Source: Diplonema japonicum
Taxonomy: Eukaryota; Euglenozoa; Diplonemea; Diplonemida; Diplonemidae
Assembly (NCBI GenBank): GCA_964019335.1
Contig: OZ025650.1
Span: forward strand, 571,001-635,000
Direction: 5' to 3'
Length of the DNA stretch: 64,000 nt
In this document: positions 1-10,603 of the stretch, in pieces
How positions within the stretch are numbered: the stretch's first letter is position 1
Layout of the letters: every line of letters starts with the position of its first letter
The notes under the pieces: model-generated
Database searches by the model: none
Seen by the model: the letters and a program-made list of their open reading frames with translations, nothing else
What the model was told of the DNA's origin: nothing
Translations under genes and position numbers: made by a program

Positions 1-1234
1 TGCGGCCTCTGAATGTGGCCGAGTCAACACTCGACTCGTCCCACTTCCCGAGCGCCATGTGACAGTACTTGAACATGGCACGTATCTGGGGTATCTTTGT
101 GCAAGACTCAGCAACGTTGTTATTGGGGTCCAGCGGGTCACACACGCTGACTGCAGTTGAGTGCACCTTTGGAGTGACTGGCGGCGGCACTGTCTCGCTG
201 AGAGCGACAGACCTGTTCATAAAGTCAAACTCAAGTCCGTAGAATTTCAGGAATTCCTAAAAGAATGTTACTCAAAACGCAGCATACCTTGAGAAGGACA
301 CCAGGTTGTATCTCTTCGCCGTTGTCCATAAGCTGGCACAGATGAAGTACCATTATGATGACTGAGAAAGACGAAAGACCACCCGATGGAACATCGTTGA
401 GGTTGCACTGCGATAGAACGGTCCTGTGCTCGTGTTCTATGTAAGTTGTGTGGCATACCTGACAGCCATGATGACACTGCTGGCGGCGGGGTACTTTTGT
501 AACTGGTGCTTGATGACAGACACAGAGGACCTGACAGGTGACTTCCCCGTCGTGATGGTGATGTTGCCCACGAGACCGGATTTCATGTTCTTTGCTTTCA
601 GGAAAGCTCCTGTCTCCGATCCATCAAGTGTTCCCAGGATTTCAAACCCGTTCTGTGTCACACTCTGCACAAAGGCCTGGAAGGACTCCTGCAGGGGCGA
701 CACGCAGTCCTCGATGACCATGTCGACGTCGGAAGCCGGGAGGGACAGGTTGTAGGCAAATGAGCCGTACACCTTGACAGTGGCTGAGGGCCATGTCCAC
801 TGGGCCATCTCTTGCAGTGCGCTCCTCAGCATGTTTCTGGACGCTTTCTCCTCCTCCGTCAGGACCATGAACCTGCCGAAGCTCGTGACTTCTTCATTCA
901 AAGATGTCTTGCTGATGTCCTCGACACCGCCGATCTTCAACCAAGGCGCAGCACTTCCTTCGCCACTGCTGCTGGCCTCGCTGCTTGACCCACAGCTCAG
1001 ATGATGTTCCTTGCTTCTCACACCCTTGGTTTTCCTGCCTCTGACACCGCTCCTTCTAGCTGCTTGCATCACGGTCCTAGGCATCCTGTTCAAGGTGTCA
1101 CTGCTGAGCTCGTCGGTCCCGTAGTCGGAGTCATGCCAACCCCCATGGGAATGTCCCCCATGCCCCCCATAGCCTCGCGCATTTTGAGTTCTCATCATGT
1201 TGTAGTTTGCAGGGGCATTCTGGCGGCCGCTCAT
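1..1234 (-). CDS. TRF4/PAPD5-like non-canonical poly(A) polymerase (3' partial)
   Basis: Family role: template-independent addition of nucleotides to RNA 3' ends. Three exons are visible: 1234-459, 423-288 and 256-1, and the gene continues past position 1. The two introns are 35 and 31 nt, both starting GTATG. Exon 1 has a Gly/His-rich N-terminus, then the nucleotidyltransferase signature GSFAYNLSLPASDVD, which supplies two catalytic Asp. The joined exons 2 and 3 read NLNDVPSGGLSSFSV, FLKFYG and DPLDPNNNVA, the PAP-associated region typical of TRF4. I chose ATG 1234 because it follows a T/C-rich tract ending TGCATACAG 14 nt upstream; the open frame above it is pyrimidine-tract translation. 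Odd point: the strand that should carry the third catalytic Asp reads GLVGNITITTG, with Asn at the expected Asp. An RNA uridylyltransferase is possible instead, since these families share the fold. Confidence 0.8.
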
Positions 1235-1596
1235 TTTGCTAAGATTCCCTGTATGCACTAGAGAGTACAACAATATATCAAGGAGAGGGATAGGGCACCA
1301 TAGGGGAAACCATAAACAAATAAAGTGCGACATCAGCCACAACAAGAAGAGTGTGCTCCCGTGCTTCTGCACAGTGGTAAAATGGCAGCCCGTCTTCGAA
1401 TCAACAACAGATGGCAAGAGTGGGGTCACTGACAAACTATAAAAAAAAACACAACAAAAGGGGCCGCCTTGCACGTACTAAGAAGAAACAAAACACTAAA
1501 GAATATAAAAAAAAATACTACGCCGCAACGTGGTCCATTTTCTCATCCCTTTTATCCTCTTCCTCCTGCAAGAATAATAACATTACAAATTGTAGA

Positions 1597-3708
1597 TCAT
1601 ACCACAGACGGGGGAAGTTCATCTTCAGCGAAGGGACGCGGCCCTATCAAGTCTATGAAATCTTGACGTGTGATAGACTCGTGTTCCAGAAGGTGTTCTG
1701 CAATCTTCTTGATTTCCACTTTCTTCTCATCGATAAGGTCCATGGTGCGCTTGAAAGCTTTGTCAACAAGAAGCTTGGCTTCTATATCTATTGTACAAGA
1801 GATCTCTTCCGAGTAGGGCTTTCTAATGTTGGTTTCTGATGTACCAGGTGCCGGGTAGCTTACGACGTTCCCTAGTTTCTCACGTGCCATGCCGAAGGTG
1901 GCCACTGCAGAATAAGACATGCGGGTGACTTTCGACAGATCATCCTGCGCGCCTGTTGACAAATGCTTGAAGTGGTACAACTCAGAAGCACGTCCCCCGA
2001 GGGTCATGCAGATGCTGTCGAAGATTTGCTGATATGTCTGCATCTGTTTCTCAGAAGGAAGGTACTGTGCATATCCCAACGCTGCGCTGCCCCGAGGCAC
2101 AATCGAGATTTTCATCAATGGATCGCAGTGTTCCAAGAACCACCCAACAACAGCGTGCCCTGCCTCGTGGTACGCAACCGCTCTCTTTTCGAAGTCTGAC
2201 ATGGACCGCGATCTCTTCTCGATCCCGCCGATCACCCTATCCACAGCCTTCTCCATGCAGCCAAGGTCTACAAATGACTTCCTTTCCCTTGCAGCGATCA
2301 AAGCACCTTCGTTACAGATATTCGCTATGTCAGCACCGACGAAACCTGGAGACATCTGCGACATCCTTCTGCTGATGTTCTTTTTTACCGCTAAGCTGTT
2401 CGGCTGGATCGCCTTGTTGAAGGCTTCCTTATCGCTGGACACTTTCCTCTTGAGGTTGTGTTTCCTGCCGGTTATTACTTTCACGGTCTTATCTTCTTCA
2501 TCATCTTCCTTCGCAACATCCGCATCTTCCTTGATGGGAAGCCCCAGAAGGGTGCGCTTTTCATTGTCTGCTTGTAAGGAATTAGAGGGATCAAGCTCCT
2601 GGTTCTTGTATGCGAGCGACGGGACTAAGTTGATGGTGTTGAGGTGCGTTTCAAAGATCTCCTCGCGTTCCTTTACATTAGGCCTGTCAATGAAAACCTG
2701 TCGGTCAAATCGGCCAGGGCGCAGCAGAGCATCATCCAGTGACGAAGGAGACACGTTTGTGGAAGCAAGTACAATAATCTTACCGTCGGTCTTCTGAAAC
2801 CCATCCATTTCAATGAGGAGCTGATTCAGTGTGTTCTCTCGTTCAGAAGACCCTCCGCTGAACATGGACCCACCTCTTTTCCTCCCCACAGCATCGACTT
2901 CGTCGATGTAAATAATAGAACGGGGGTGTTTCTTTGCTGCTTTGAACAATTCCCTGACACGTGCAGCACCCACACCAACATACATCTCAACAAAATCGGC
3001 ACCGCAGACAGAATAAAAAGGTACCCCAGACTCGCCTGCCACTGCTTTGGCGAGAAGTGTCTTACCGGTACCAGGAGGGCCAAATAAGATGGCACCACTC
3101 GGAACCTTAGCACCGAGCTTTGTGAAGCGTTCTGGGTGCTTCATGATATCGACAAACTCTTGGATCTCCTTCTTTGCCTCTGTCATGCCCGCAACGTCCT
3201 TGAACTTCGTTTTGCTGCCGAACACTGGCTTGAATTTGTCTTTTTGTGTGTTCATCATGGAAGGGATGTCGGTTCTGGTTACCATCCTTGTAGAGTGCAA
3301 TAAGACACCCACCCACAGCAGCCAACCGAGCATTGGAGCTAGGTCCATGAGGTCCGTACGGTCGTCGTACTGCACAGTGAGGCAGTCCGATGGCTTGATC
3401 CCTAGAGCTTCCTCGGCCTCGGCAAGCGACAGTTCGAAACCCTTTAGCGATGACACAGTGAACCAGTATGCGTAGCCTGTGTCTTTGATATAAACCTTCA
3501 CCGCAGCACGCTTGTTTCCTGTGATAACTTTGACCTTCTCCACGTCACCCTTCGGGAGGATAGTGTCCCGGAACACCTGCCAGCTGATCTCCTTGTCAGG
3601 CCTTGAGTTTTTGTTGCTCCACACCAGCCACCACAAGAGAGCACTCGATGTACTGATCAGCAACACTGCACGTGGGCGCGTCGCCCAGAAATCATTGTTG
3701 TTGTTGTT

Positions 3709-3743
<35 letters not shown>

Positions 3744-4101
3744 CGTCGTCGTTGTTGTTGTTCTCACTGTTCTTGTCATCTTCGTTGTCCTTGTTTGCCT
3801 TGGCCCGCGACGTGCTTTTGGGCGGTGACTGAGGTGATTGTTGGCTTTTTTCAGCCTTTTTACTTTCCTTGGCGGATCCTTTTCTTCCAACTTTTCTTGA
3901 GTTCACTACCCCGTTCCAGGTCTTTTCAATATCCCATTTTACTGTCTCACTGAATGAAGGCAGTCGCTCTGGTAGTTGGTGTATGCGAGGTGCGATTTGA
4001 ACTGGTCCGGAACTGTCCCGCCCAGTGTGGCATGCTCTCCGTTGTATTATACTCACGAAAGGCTTTCTACGGAGCATTTTAACACTGCTCCTGTTTAACA
4101 T
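1597..4101 (-). CDS. Mitochondrial m-AAA protease (FtsH/AFG3L2/SPG7 family)
   Basis: ATP-dependent zinc metalloprotease of the mitochondrial inner membrane, which degrades misfolded membrane proteins and matures some precursors. It is a single 834-residue exon. The N-terminus is basic and Ser/Arg-rich, like a mitochondrial presequence. A Lys/Ser-rich stretch and an Asn/Asp run (about residues 115-137, an AAC repeat in the DNA) follow. Two membrane segments are visible (about 145-162 and 260-280). The AAA module has Walker A GPPGTGKT (about 340), Walker B IIYIDEVDA and the second-region-of-homology LLRPGRFDRQV. The protease has the zinc motif HEAGH (about 645). Between the AAA core and the MSPGFVGADI helix lies a low-complexity insert (about 505-570) not usual in AFG3L2. 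The start could also be the Met at residue 9; a possible splice acceptor (GGATTAG) lies 8 nt before the first ATG. Confidence 0.95.
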
Positions 4102-4164
4102 TGCGAAAGCTAATCCAAATTAAAAACACAAGTAAAAGTATACTGAATGCTAAAACTGATACCC

Positions 4165-5074
4165 CTACTCTGACCAAGTGACAGCGATGATTTCCCTGTC
4201 ATTGTCTACACCATCTATAAGCTTCTTCACAGGCTTCACAACTAGTCTCCTTTCATCATCGTCTGCGTTGAGGATGCTGCTAAGCTCTGTGGTCCCACCG
4301 CCGCATCCAAAGTACATCTGTCATTGTACGTTTCCTTGTGTTGTGTCCTCATACCGTTTTCGAGCCCACATACGCCACACCATCGGGGTAGGCAAGGAAT
4401 TTTTTCATGAACTTGGTAAGGGCTCGTGCAGCGTTTACGGTGTACAGTGTGTCTGTCGAGAGGATCACATCAGCCGTGAGTTCAGATGGGGGTGTTGCTG
4501 CCATAGCTTCCCAGTCACCAGCCCAGAACTCGCAATGTGATGCAATTTTTTCGACAGCAGGTGAGCTTCCGGCTTGAAGGTTAACAAACACGTTGGGTGT
4601 GGTTAGCAACCGCAGAACCTCCTTGTTGTAATCTTGAAAGACAACTTTCTTAGCTCCTAAGCTCAGTGCTGTAATTCCAGGAATACCGTGTCCACAGCCA
4701 GCCTCGATGACTGTCTTTCCGGACATGCTGTCACTTTGACTCTCCTTTAGATAGTTGCACAAGTCCCCTGCACATGACCACAGCTTAAACCCCCCTTCGT
4801 AGACACCGTTTATGATGTCTGTGTGCTTCAGTTCCTTCCCAAATGCGCACTCTTTGTCACTCAGCATCGATGGCTGCAATCGCACGATTTTGACACCTGC
4901 CTCTGTCATCGTTGAGAGCTCTTCCTCTTCCATTTCTCGCGTCAACTCGTCAACACCGTAGCTGTCGATGACCCACACCAGCGTCTCGGGTGGCGGTACT
5001 ACATGCTTTTCCTCATCTTTCTGCACAACCGCAGCTTCCCCTCCAAAATCAAAGCAAAAACCACCGCCGTCCAT
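4165..5074 (-). CDS. METTL18-like protein-histidine methyltransferase
   Basis: SAM-dependent methyltransferase. The METTL18/Hpm1 family methylates one histidine of ribosomal protein uL3. Two exons, 5074-4355 and 4317-4165, are separated by a 37-nt GTATG intron; the joined product is 290 residues. Motifs: VYEGGFKLW before the SAM fold, motif I IEAGCGHGIPGI, post-I FQDYNKEVL, and the family-specific SKT|MYFGCGGG, which is split by the intron and restored on splicing, confirming the join. The C-terminus ends in ITWSE-like ...IIAVTWSE. The protein starts with MDGGGFCFDFGGE, like the N-terminus of METTL18. Its location with ribosomal protein genes downstream is compatible with a ribosome-modifying role, but neighbours in such clusters are generally unrelated. 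Confidence 0.85.
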
Positions 5075-5148
5075 TTTGTTTCCTTGGCAAGCACATGTGT
5101 ACGAAACAACAAGGGTATTGAAAGAATTGAGACATTATTCTGCTGCTT

Positions 5149-5811
5149 TCAGCTATTCATCCGCTCCACGATATCATCAGGTAGTATGTCACTTAGGGTG
5201 AGACACTTCGATCGTGTCGTTCTGCTGCTAGAGAAGGTGATGTTGTCCCTTGGGATTTTGAGTTTTTTCGACAAAAATTTAAACAATTCTGTATTAGCAG
5301 CTCCAAGCCGTGCTGGTGCTGAGACATCCATCTCAAGGGACTCTGCTTTGGAGCGGCGTATGTCCGTTGGGTTCATGATGGCAGTCGTAGGCCTCCCTGG
5401 TCTGACGTCCACTGCAATTTTCACCCAACAGGGGTCTGTGGATACAGATACGATCCACCCGCCGTGGTTAGCGGCAGGGACTTCCCCGTCACTCTTGTAG
5501 TCTTCTTCTTCAACAGTGCTGGTTTCCTGCTGCGACTGCAGTGCCTGGTACTGTTCGATAACAATCATCACACTCGGTACGCCAACGTTTAGCTCTGCAA
5601 CTTCTTTCAGTTCCTTCAGCATCTGCTTTGCTTTACTGTCGTTACCACCAATGCTTAGCTGCAATGGTATTTCTGGGTACGACTCGGGCATCCGCATGTA
5701 CAGTATGCACCCACCCACGTCGATTTCTATGTTGCTTCCGTCTATCTTTACCTCATCTCCGAACACGCACACCAATGCCTCCAGCTCCTCTCGTTGCTCC
5801 TCATTCGCCAT
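5149..5811 (-). CDS. RWD domain - DUF167 (UPF0235) fusion protein
   Basis: Single exon, 220 residues from ATG 5811. The open frame reaches 5832, but that codon is GTG. The N-terminal half is an RWD domain: EEQREELEALVCVFGDE, then the MPESYPEIPLQLSI strand with the YPxxxP element. RWD domains are protein-interaction modules (GCN2, RWDD1, IMPACT). The C-terminal part (about 120-210) matches the DUF167/UPF0235 family (bacterial YggU, human C15orf40): VKIAVDVRPGRP, VSAPARLGAANTELFKFL, ITFSSSRTTRSKCLTL. DUF167 has no firmly established function. I know of no standard fusion of the two; the join is a single uninterrupted reading frame. The gene lies 262 nt downstream of the METTL18-like start codon's strand neighbour with no other gene between. 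Confidence 0.8.
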   Translation of the reverse strand: MANEEQREELEALVCVFGDEVKIDGSNIEIDVGGCILYMRMPESYPEIPLQLSIGGNDSKAKQMLKELKEVAELNVGVPSVMIVIEQYQALQSQQETSTVEEEDYKSDGEVPAANHGGWIVSVSTDPCWVKIAVDVRPGRPTTAIMNPTDIRRSKAESLEMDVSAPARLGAANTELFKFLSKKLKIPRDNITFSSSRTTRSKCLTLSDILPDDIVERMNS

Positions 5812-5937
5812 TTTCCTTGTGATGTTAGACACAGTACGGAGAGGCGAGATCGTAATACCACTAATGAAAAAAGTAAAAAGACTGATAAAGCTACTGATCT
5901 TAGAATCCGAAACAAGAGGCCAATGAGGTTCGCCTAC

Positions 5938-6549
5938 CTATTTCTCGGGGATCTCGATCTCGCCGTTCTGGATCTGCTCCTGGATGTCGGTGGGGTCCTC
6001 ACCGTTCACACGGCAACCAATGGAGTTGGCTGTGCCCAGAATCTCCTTGGTGCAGAGAGCAAGGGTCTTGGCCATGGATGAGGGCCACATGGTACGGGCA
6101 ATGTCAATGACGTCCTCAAGGGGGATGTTGCCGTCGTGCTTGATGTTCTTCACCTTCTTACGGTCCCTGGGAGGCTCCTTGAGGGCCTTGATCAGAAGGG
6201 ACGAGGCCTGTGGGTGATGATTGAGTTTGTCCTTGTATGCATACCGAGGGAAGCACGGAAACAGCTGCCTGCCTGTTCTTCACGGTCAACTTCACGGTAA
6301 TCTTCAAACCCTAAAAAGTGTGGCGACATATAAAATAATAAAACAAAGCATACCTTCCACGCCTTAGTGTTCTTCATGATGTCATCACCGACCTTCTTGG
6401 CTGCGAGACCCATAGGACCCACCTGTGTAATTGCACAATTGTTTCCATATACATACCTTAGGGGCCAACGAAGCGGCGGCGGGCACTTCACCTCCGACGG
6501 CACGGAGGATCACGATCTTCTCCTCATTGGGGTCGAACTTAGGGGGCAT
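5938..6549 (-). CDS. RPL12: Ribosomal protein uL11 (RPL12), copy A
   Basis: Large-subunit protein of the P-stalk base. Four exons: 6549-6457, 6422-6354, 6310-6245 and 6207-5938, joined by GTATG introns of 34, 43 and 37 nt. The spliced product is 165 residues, exactly the usual eukaryotic length. It begins MPPKFDPNE and contains [20 protein letters not shown] (stalk-binding N-domain), [10 protein letters not shown] and [17 protein letters not shown], then the rRNA-binding C-domain with [14 protein letters not shown] and a terminal NGEIEIPEK. The putative spliced-leader acceptor AG lies 14 nt before the ATG (CATAAG then AAAGAACACTCAAT). A second copy lies immediately upstream; the two encode the same protein. 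Confidence 0.97.
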
Positions 6550-6635
6550 ATTGAGTGTTCTTTCTTATGTAATCTGTCAAATGTTATAATAATAGCTTGT
6601 ATGCAGATGTTTAACTAAAATCACTCGTATGACAC

Positions 6636-7247
6636 CTATTTCTCGGGGATCTCGATCTCGCCGTTCTGGATCTGCTCCTGGATGTCGGTGGGGTCCTCAC
6701 CGTTCACACGGCAACCAATGGAGTTGGCTGTGCCCAGAATCTCCTTGGTGCAGAGAGCAAGGGTCTTGGCCATGGATGAGGGCCACATGGTACGGGCAAT
6801 GTCAATGACGTCCTCAAGGGGGATGTTGCCGTCGTGCTTGATGTTCTTCACCTTCTTACGGTCCCTGGGAGGCTCCTTGAGGGCCTTGATCAGAAGGGAC
6901 GAGGCCTGTGGGTGATGATTGAGTTTGTCCTTGTATGCATACCGAGGGAAGCACGGAAACAGCTGCCTGCCTGTTCTTCACGGTCAGCTTCACGGTGATC
7001 TTCAAACCCTAAAAAGTGTGGTGACATATAAAATAATAAAACAAAGCATACCTTCCACGCCTTAGTGTTCTTCATGATGTCATCACCGACCTTCTTGGCT
7101 GCGAGACCCATAGGACCCACCTGTGTAATTGCACAATTGTTTCCATATACATACCTTAGGGGCCAACGAAGCGGCAGCGGGCACTTCACCTCCGACGGCA
7201 CGGAGGATCACGATCTTCTCCTCATTGGGGTCGAACTTAGGGGGCAT
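6636..7247 (-). CDS. RPL12: Ribosomal protein uL11 (RPL12), copy B
   Basis: Second uL11 gene, shifted exactly 698 bp from copy A with the same exon structure: 7247-7155, 7120-7052, 7008-6943 and 6905-6636. The only differences I can see are a few single bases: two or three synonymous third positions and one intron base (gtggcgaca versus gtggtgaca). Introns are as conserved as exons. Similarity stops abruptly at the putative acceptor AG, 14 nt upstream of the ATG, and two nt after the stop codon. The 86-bp spacer to copy A and the region upstream of copy B are unrelated. The spacer must hold both the 3' end signals of B and the acceptor of A. Confidence 0.97.
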
Positions 7248-7342
7248 ATTGAGTGTTCTTTCTAAGATCTGTGATATATTTGCAAAAAGAAACCTTGTCA
7301 TAAATGAAAATTGTCCGGTAAGGAAATGCTGACCGATGTAAA

Positions 7343-8740
7343 TCAGTTATCAACATGCTCCGGTCCTTCAATACTTCGCAACAACTGCAGGTGCATAGCT
7401 TCTGTAAGCACTTTCGACTTATGCCGCTTCCGATGGGGGTCTGCAATTTCTGGAAGTGCCAATACGGGTTTGTTGACAGGGGAAAGAGGAACCTTTCTAC
7501 AGGGGCGCACAAGTTTGAGAGGTATCTTCGTCAACATCGGGGGGCTTATCGGTATATCATGGTTTAGCCGTAGGGACGTTAAGGGCCCAGTTGTCGCAGT
7601 GCGTATCTTCGTGATGTTCGCCCATGCTGTTGTAAGCACCTCTGAAAGCTTCCTAGGATGCGACAGCGGGTCACCCTCATTGTTGCTGTCAAGAGTGTTA
7701 GCTGGAAGAGGGGGCAAAGGGATGGCCATCTCAGTCGATGTTTCATCATCGTTCCATGTCAACAGCAGTCTATGCATTGAAGCTAGGAAGGAAGACATGC
7801 TCTCGGTGGTGTAGGCCAATCTATGCTGCGTGTCGTCTAACATGCTTTTAAGCTCGTCCCTCGTGGTTTTTTCCTGCTTGAGTTGGCCTTCAGCAATCCA
7901 CAATTGCGACTCTAGCAGGTCTGTGATTCTCTGTTGTTCACCCCCCTTGAGGAGAGGACCATGACCGTCGGCATCATAGTCGTGTATAAGCATGACATCA
8001 CGCTCCTGAATAGCGGTGACTCTTCGGAGCATCGCGTTCTTCTCCACAACCCTGTTTACGGAGTCTAGCCACTTCTTTTGTTTACCATCCGACAACAGCT
8101 CCTTCCCCTTGTCACCCAACAGACCAATGAGGTATATAATCATCGCTGATGCTCCTTGGAGCGTGGTCTTGTGCTTACACTCTTTAACGTCCGTCACTTC
8201 GATGGCAGGCTTCACGATACTCAGTTTTGGATTGTCGGGAAGCTGGGCACCGATAGCATCCATTATCCGATGCAAGTTGCTTAAAAAAGAGGTAGGTGTC
8301 TTCATCTCACACTCAGTCGATGAAGCACTACCACTTTCCTGCAGGCTGGATTCCCGTAGGCGAAAAGGAGTCCACGACTCGCTTGACTCTTCCTGCCAAA
8401 GTTTTTGTGCTTTGTTGACCTGTTCCATGCTAGTTTTCAAAGAGGCCTCAATCCTATGTCGAGGCCCTTTGAGAAAGGGTGAAAGCGAGGGAATAATGGA
8501 CTCAGAACTATCTGCTTTCTTCAAATCAGCTTGTCCTCTCTGTGATTTGCGGGTGTTTACTGATTTTGCAGCATTGATGACCTTCAGCGGGATTCCTTTG
8601 CATACGGCCACTCTCTCTTTCTCCTCGACAACCCCCGAGATGATCTTCTCTGACAGGATGCTCACTTCATTTTGCTCATTTAGCCGCTTTACCTCTTTCC
8701 TTCTGGCATGTTTTCGGTATGTGTCGGCAGGCATTTTCAT
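7343..8740 (-). CDS. Unrecognised basic coiled-coil protein, 465 aa
   Basis: Single exon of 465 residues, no family recognised. The N-terminus is Lys/Arg-rich ([19 protein letters not shown]). The middle contains Ser-rich low-complexity sequence and a short hydrophobic helix ([12 protein letters not shown], about residue 200). About 265-320 is a likely coiled coil ([20 protein letters not shown]). The C-terminal third is Pro-rich and ends with a basic patch ([12 protein letters not shown]). The start is well supported: a T-rich stretch and TGATTGCAG lie 13 nt upstream of the ATG. A structural or cytoskeletal protein is possible, but nothing in the sequence proves this. Confidence 0.7.
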   Translation of the reverse strand: MKMPADTYRKHARRKEVKRLNEQNEVSILSEKIISGVVEEKERVAVCKGIPLKVINAAKSVNTRKSQRGQADLKKADSSESIIPSLSPFLKGPRHRIEASLKTSMEQVNKAQKLWQEESSESWTPFRLRESSLQESGSASSTECEMKTPTSFLSNLHRIMDAIGAQLPDNPKLSIVKPAIEVTDVKECKHKTTLQGASAMIIYLIGLLGDKGKELLSDGKQKKWLDSVNRVVEKNAMLRRVTAIQERDVMLIHDYDADGHGPLLKGGEQQRITDLLESQLWIAEGQLKQEKTTRDELKSMLDDTQHRLAYTTESMSSFLASMHRLLLTWNDDETSTEMAIPLPPLPANTLDSNNEGDPLSHPRKLSEVLTTAWANITKIRTATTGPLTSLRLNHDIPISPPMLTKIPLKLVRPCRKVPLSPVNKPVLALPEIADPHRKRHKSKVLTEAMHLQLLRSIEGPEHVDN

Positions 8741-8785
8741 TCCTTTGTGTGCTGCAATCAGTGTGAATAAACAAAAGAACTGTCA

Positions 8786-9571
8786 CTAGCTCGGTGCTGC
8801 GAGCTCCAAGTGCTCGTCATCTACAATATCTTCGTTCTCTGTCCACATAGACACGTTCTCGCGGAGCCGATCCAGAACCTCCAAGGCATGAGATCGCTCG
8901 TAGGGTGCAAGGGCGTCTATCATAATGGTGGATTCATCAAAGGCTTGTTTGGCGATGGCTACTCCTTGATCGGGAGATTTAGTTATTTCGTAAGCAAGGA
9001 TGCTGCGGTTAAGAGCAACACCAAGACGCAATGCGTGTGCAGCCGGTAAAAAATTTTCAGCTAAGTTTGCTGCTGTGCCGTATGCTTCCTCTGCACGCAC
9101 TCTGCATTGTTCGTCAGGCTCAATCTCGCACAGGTATCTGTTGTAATCACCGATCATGGTGTGGATCAGCACGCGCGCACCTGCATCACCTTCGAGCAAA
9201 CGGTCTAGCACTGGCGGTAGTAGTTCTAATGCGTCTTCACATATTCCACGAATATCATTTTCACAGCTTTTCACAACTTCTTTCACATAAGTTTCATCAA
9301 TCTTCCCCTGGACACGCATCAGTCGCAATGAAGTTCTGTGTTGCTCTATCGTCAGTTTGAATGCTGCGCAGATCAGCTCCACTTCGCTCAGTGCCACAAG
9401 CTGGCACATCTTTATTAGCGAGACCGCACATACAAGCATCTCCGCTCCCCGTCCAGCTTTTTCCAGAAGTTTTGCAGTCTGTACCAGTGCCTCCGCAGAT
9501 GAAGGTGGCGTGTAAGCCTCTAAAGGAACTGGCTTAATATTTAAATCACTAGTTAAAACTTTTCCGTCCAT
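8786..9571 (-). CDS. Divergent 14-3-3 protein
   Basis: Phosphoserine/threonine-binding dimeric adaptor, single exon of 261 residues (family about 245-260). The later helices are clear: YNRYLCEIEPDEQ matches the YYRYLAE helix, LNRSILAYEITKSPDQGVAIAKQAFDE matches the LNFSVFYYEIxNSPxxACxLAKxAFDE signature (quoted in part: LNRSILAYEI, SPDQG, AKQAFDE), and LRENVSMWTEN matches LRDNLTLWTSD. The phosphate-contacting residues appear kept: Lys in AAFKLT, Arg in HRTSLRL, and the Arg-Tyr pair in YNRY, so peptide binding is plausible. The N-terminus before PPSSAEALVQ is atypical. The acidic tail is short. Overall it is more divergent than a housekeeping 14-3-3 and may be a specialised paralogue. Confidence 0.85.
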   Translation of the reverse strand: MDGKVLTSDLNIKPVPLEAYTPPSSAEALVQTAKLLEKAGRGAEMLVCAVSLIKMCQLVALSEVELICAAFKLTIEQHRTSLRLMRVQGKIDETYVKEVVKSCENDIRGICEDALELLPPVLDRLLEGDAGARVLIHTMIGDYNRYLCEIEPDEQCRVRAEEAYGTAANLAENFLPAAHALRLGVALNRSILAYEITKSPDQGVAIAKQAFDESTIMIDALAPYERSHALEVLDRLRENVSMWTENEDIVDDEHLELAAPS

Positions 9572-9641
9572 TGTTTTCCCCCTCCTCTTTCTGGGTGGTT
9601 TTTGTTTTGTATATAAAGCAGTATGTCACGACGATGGACGT

Positions 9642-10460
9642 TTATGACTCAAGTACACGTTTTGCATCCCGCACGTGAAGCTCTTCGATCATCTGCCCCC
9701 TTAGTACAACTATGCCTGGGTGCGTGCCATCAGGCTTGACTGCTGCATCCCACGCGTCAACGATGTCACGGGCAACCGCGTAGGCCTCGGCTGTGGGCGA
9801 GAAGGCGTCATTGATGATATCCACTTGCGCGGGGTGGATACATGTTTTCCCTGTGAAGCCGAGAGAAGCACCTTGCAATGCTTCGTCCTTGAGGGGTGTA
9901 AGGTCCTTGAACGATGGGTGGACCGCATCGAAGGCGTTAATGCTTGCAGCACGCGCAGAAACTACAATGGAAGAGAGAGAATGCAAGAGAGGAAGCCTGC
10001 TTGGTGCCACAGGCTTAGGAAGACGCAGGTCGGCAGCAAGGTCTTGTGTGCCGGCAACCAACGCTGACACAGCCCTTGAGATGGTGGCCACGCTTTCCAC
10101 ACCGCGTGCAGTCTCAATCATTGCCCAGAGTTCCTGCGTGGGGTTGGCGGGGAGATGCACATTAACATCTTCGACTTTCGGAATAAGTACTGTGACACCA
10201 AGATCCTTGACAGCAGCGTAGTCATCCCCACCCCACCTCGTGTCCAGCCCGTTGATCCTGACAACCATCGGTACTACTGATTGTTTCACATGATCAACGA
10301 CGTTCTGCCTTGCTTCCACTTTCTTATCGGGGTGCACCGCGTCCTCCAAATCAACGATCACAAAGTCTGCAGGAGTCGCACCGCCCAACGCTTTTCCCAT
10401 AGCTTTCAGGTTGCTACCCGGGACAAACAGACCGCTTCTTAATTTTTTGAAGGCGTTCAT
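9642..10460 (-). CDS. Citrate lyase beta-like enzyme (CitE/CLYBL, HpcH/HpaI aldolase family)
   Basis: TIM-barrel CoA-ester lyase/synthase family. CLYBL acts as a mitochondrial citramalyl-CoA lyase/malate synthase-like enzyme. Single exon, 272 residues. Visible family motifs: RSGLFVPGSN at the N-terminus, FVIVDLEDAV (metal-binding acidic pair), MVVRINGLDTRWG, WAMIETARGV (catalytic Glu), ASINAFDAV and GKTCIHPAQVDIIN. The length fits the catalytic barrel without an obvious long presequence; MNAFKKLRSG is basic but short, so the cellular location is open. Specific substrate cannot be set from sequence alone. Confidence 0.9.
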   Translation of the reverse strand: MNAFKKLRSGLFVPGSNLKAMGKALGGATPADFVIVDLEDAVHPDKKVEARQNVVDHVKQSVVPMVVRINGLDTRWGGDDYAAVKDLGVTVLIPKVEDVNVHLPANPTQELWAMIETARGVESVATISRAVSALVAGTQDLAADLRLPKPVAPSRLPLLHSLSSIVVSARAASINAFDAVHPSFKDLTPLKDEALQGASLGFTGKTCIHPAQVDIINDAFSPTAEAYAVARDIVDAWDAAVKPDGTHPGIVVLRGQMIEELHVRDAKRVLES

Positions 10461-10603
10461 TTTAGTTAGTTTTCTTTCTCGTTCTTTTTTTCTTCTTTTT
10501 TATTCCAACAAACTGCGAGTACGAACCATAATAAGAATTGAACAGTTCTTCTAACAATATCTTCCCGACCTGCTGATAATTACCACAAGCAGACACGCTG
10601 TGG

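Noticed and set aside
3657-3953. Poly-Thr, poly-Leu and poly-Cys open frames
   Set aside because: They are other frames of the AAC/GTT repeat that codes the Asn run of the m-AAA protease.
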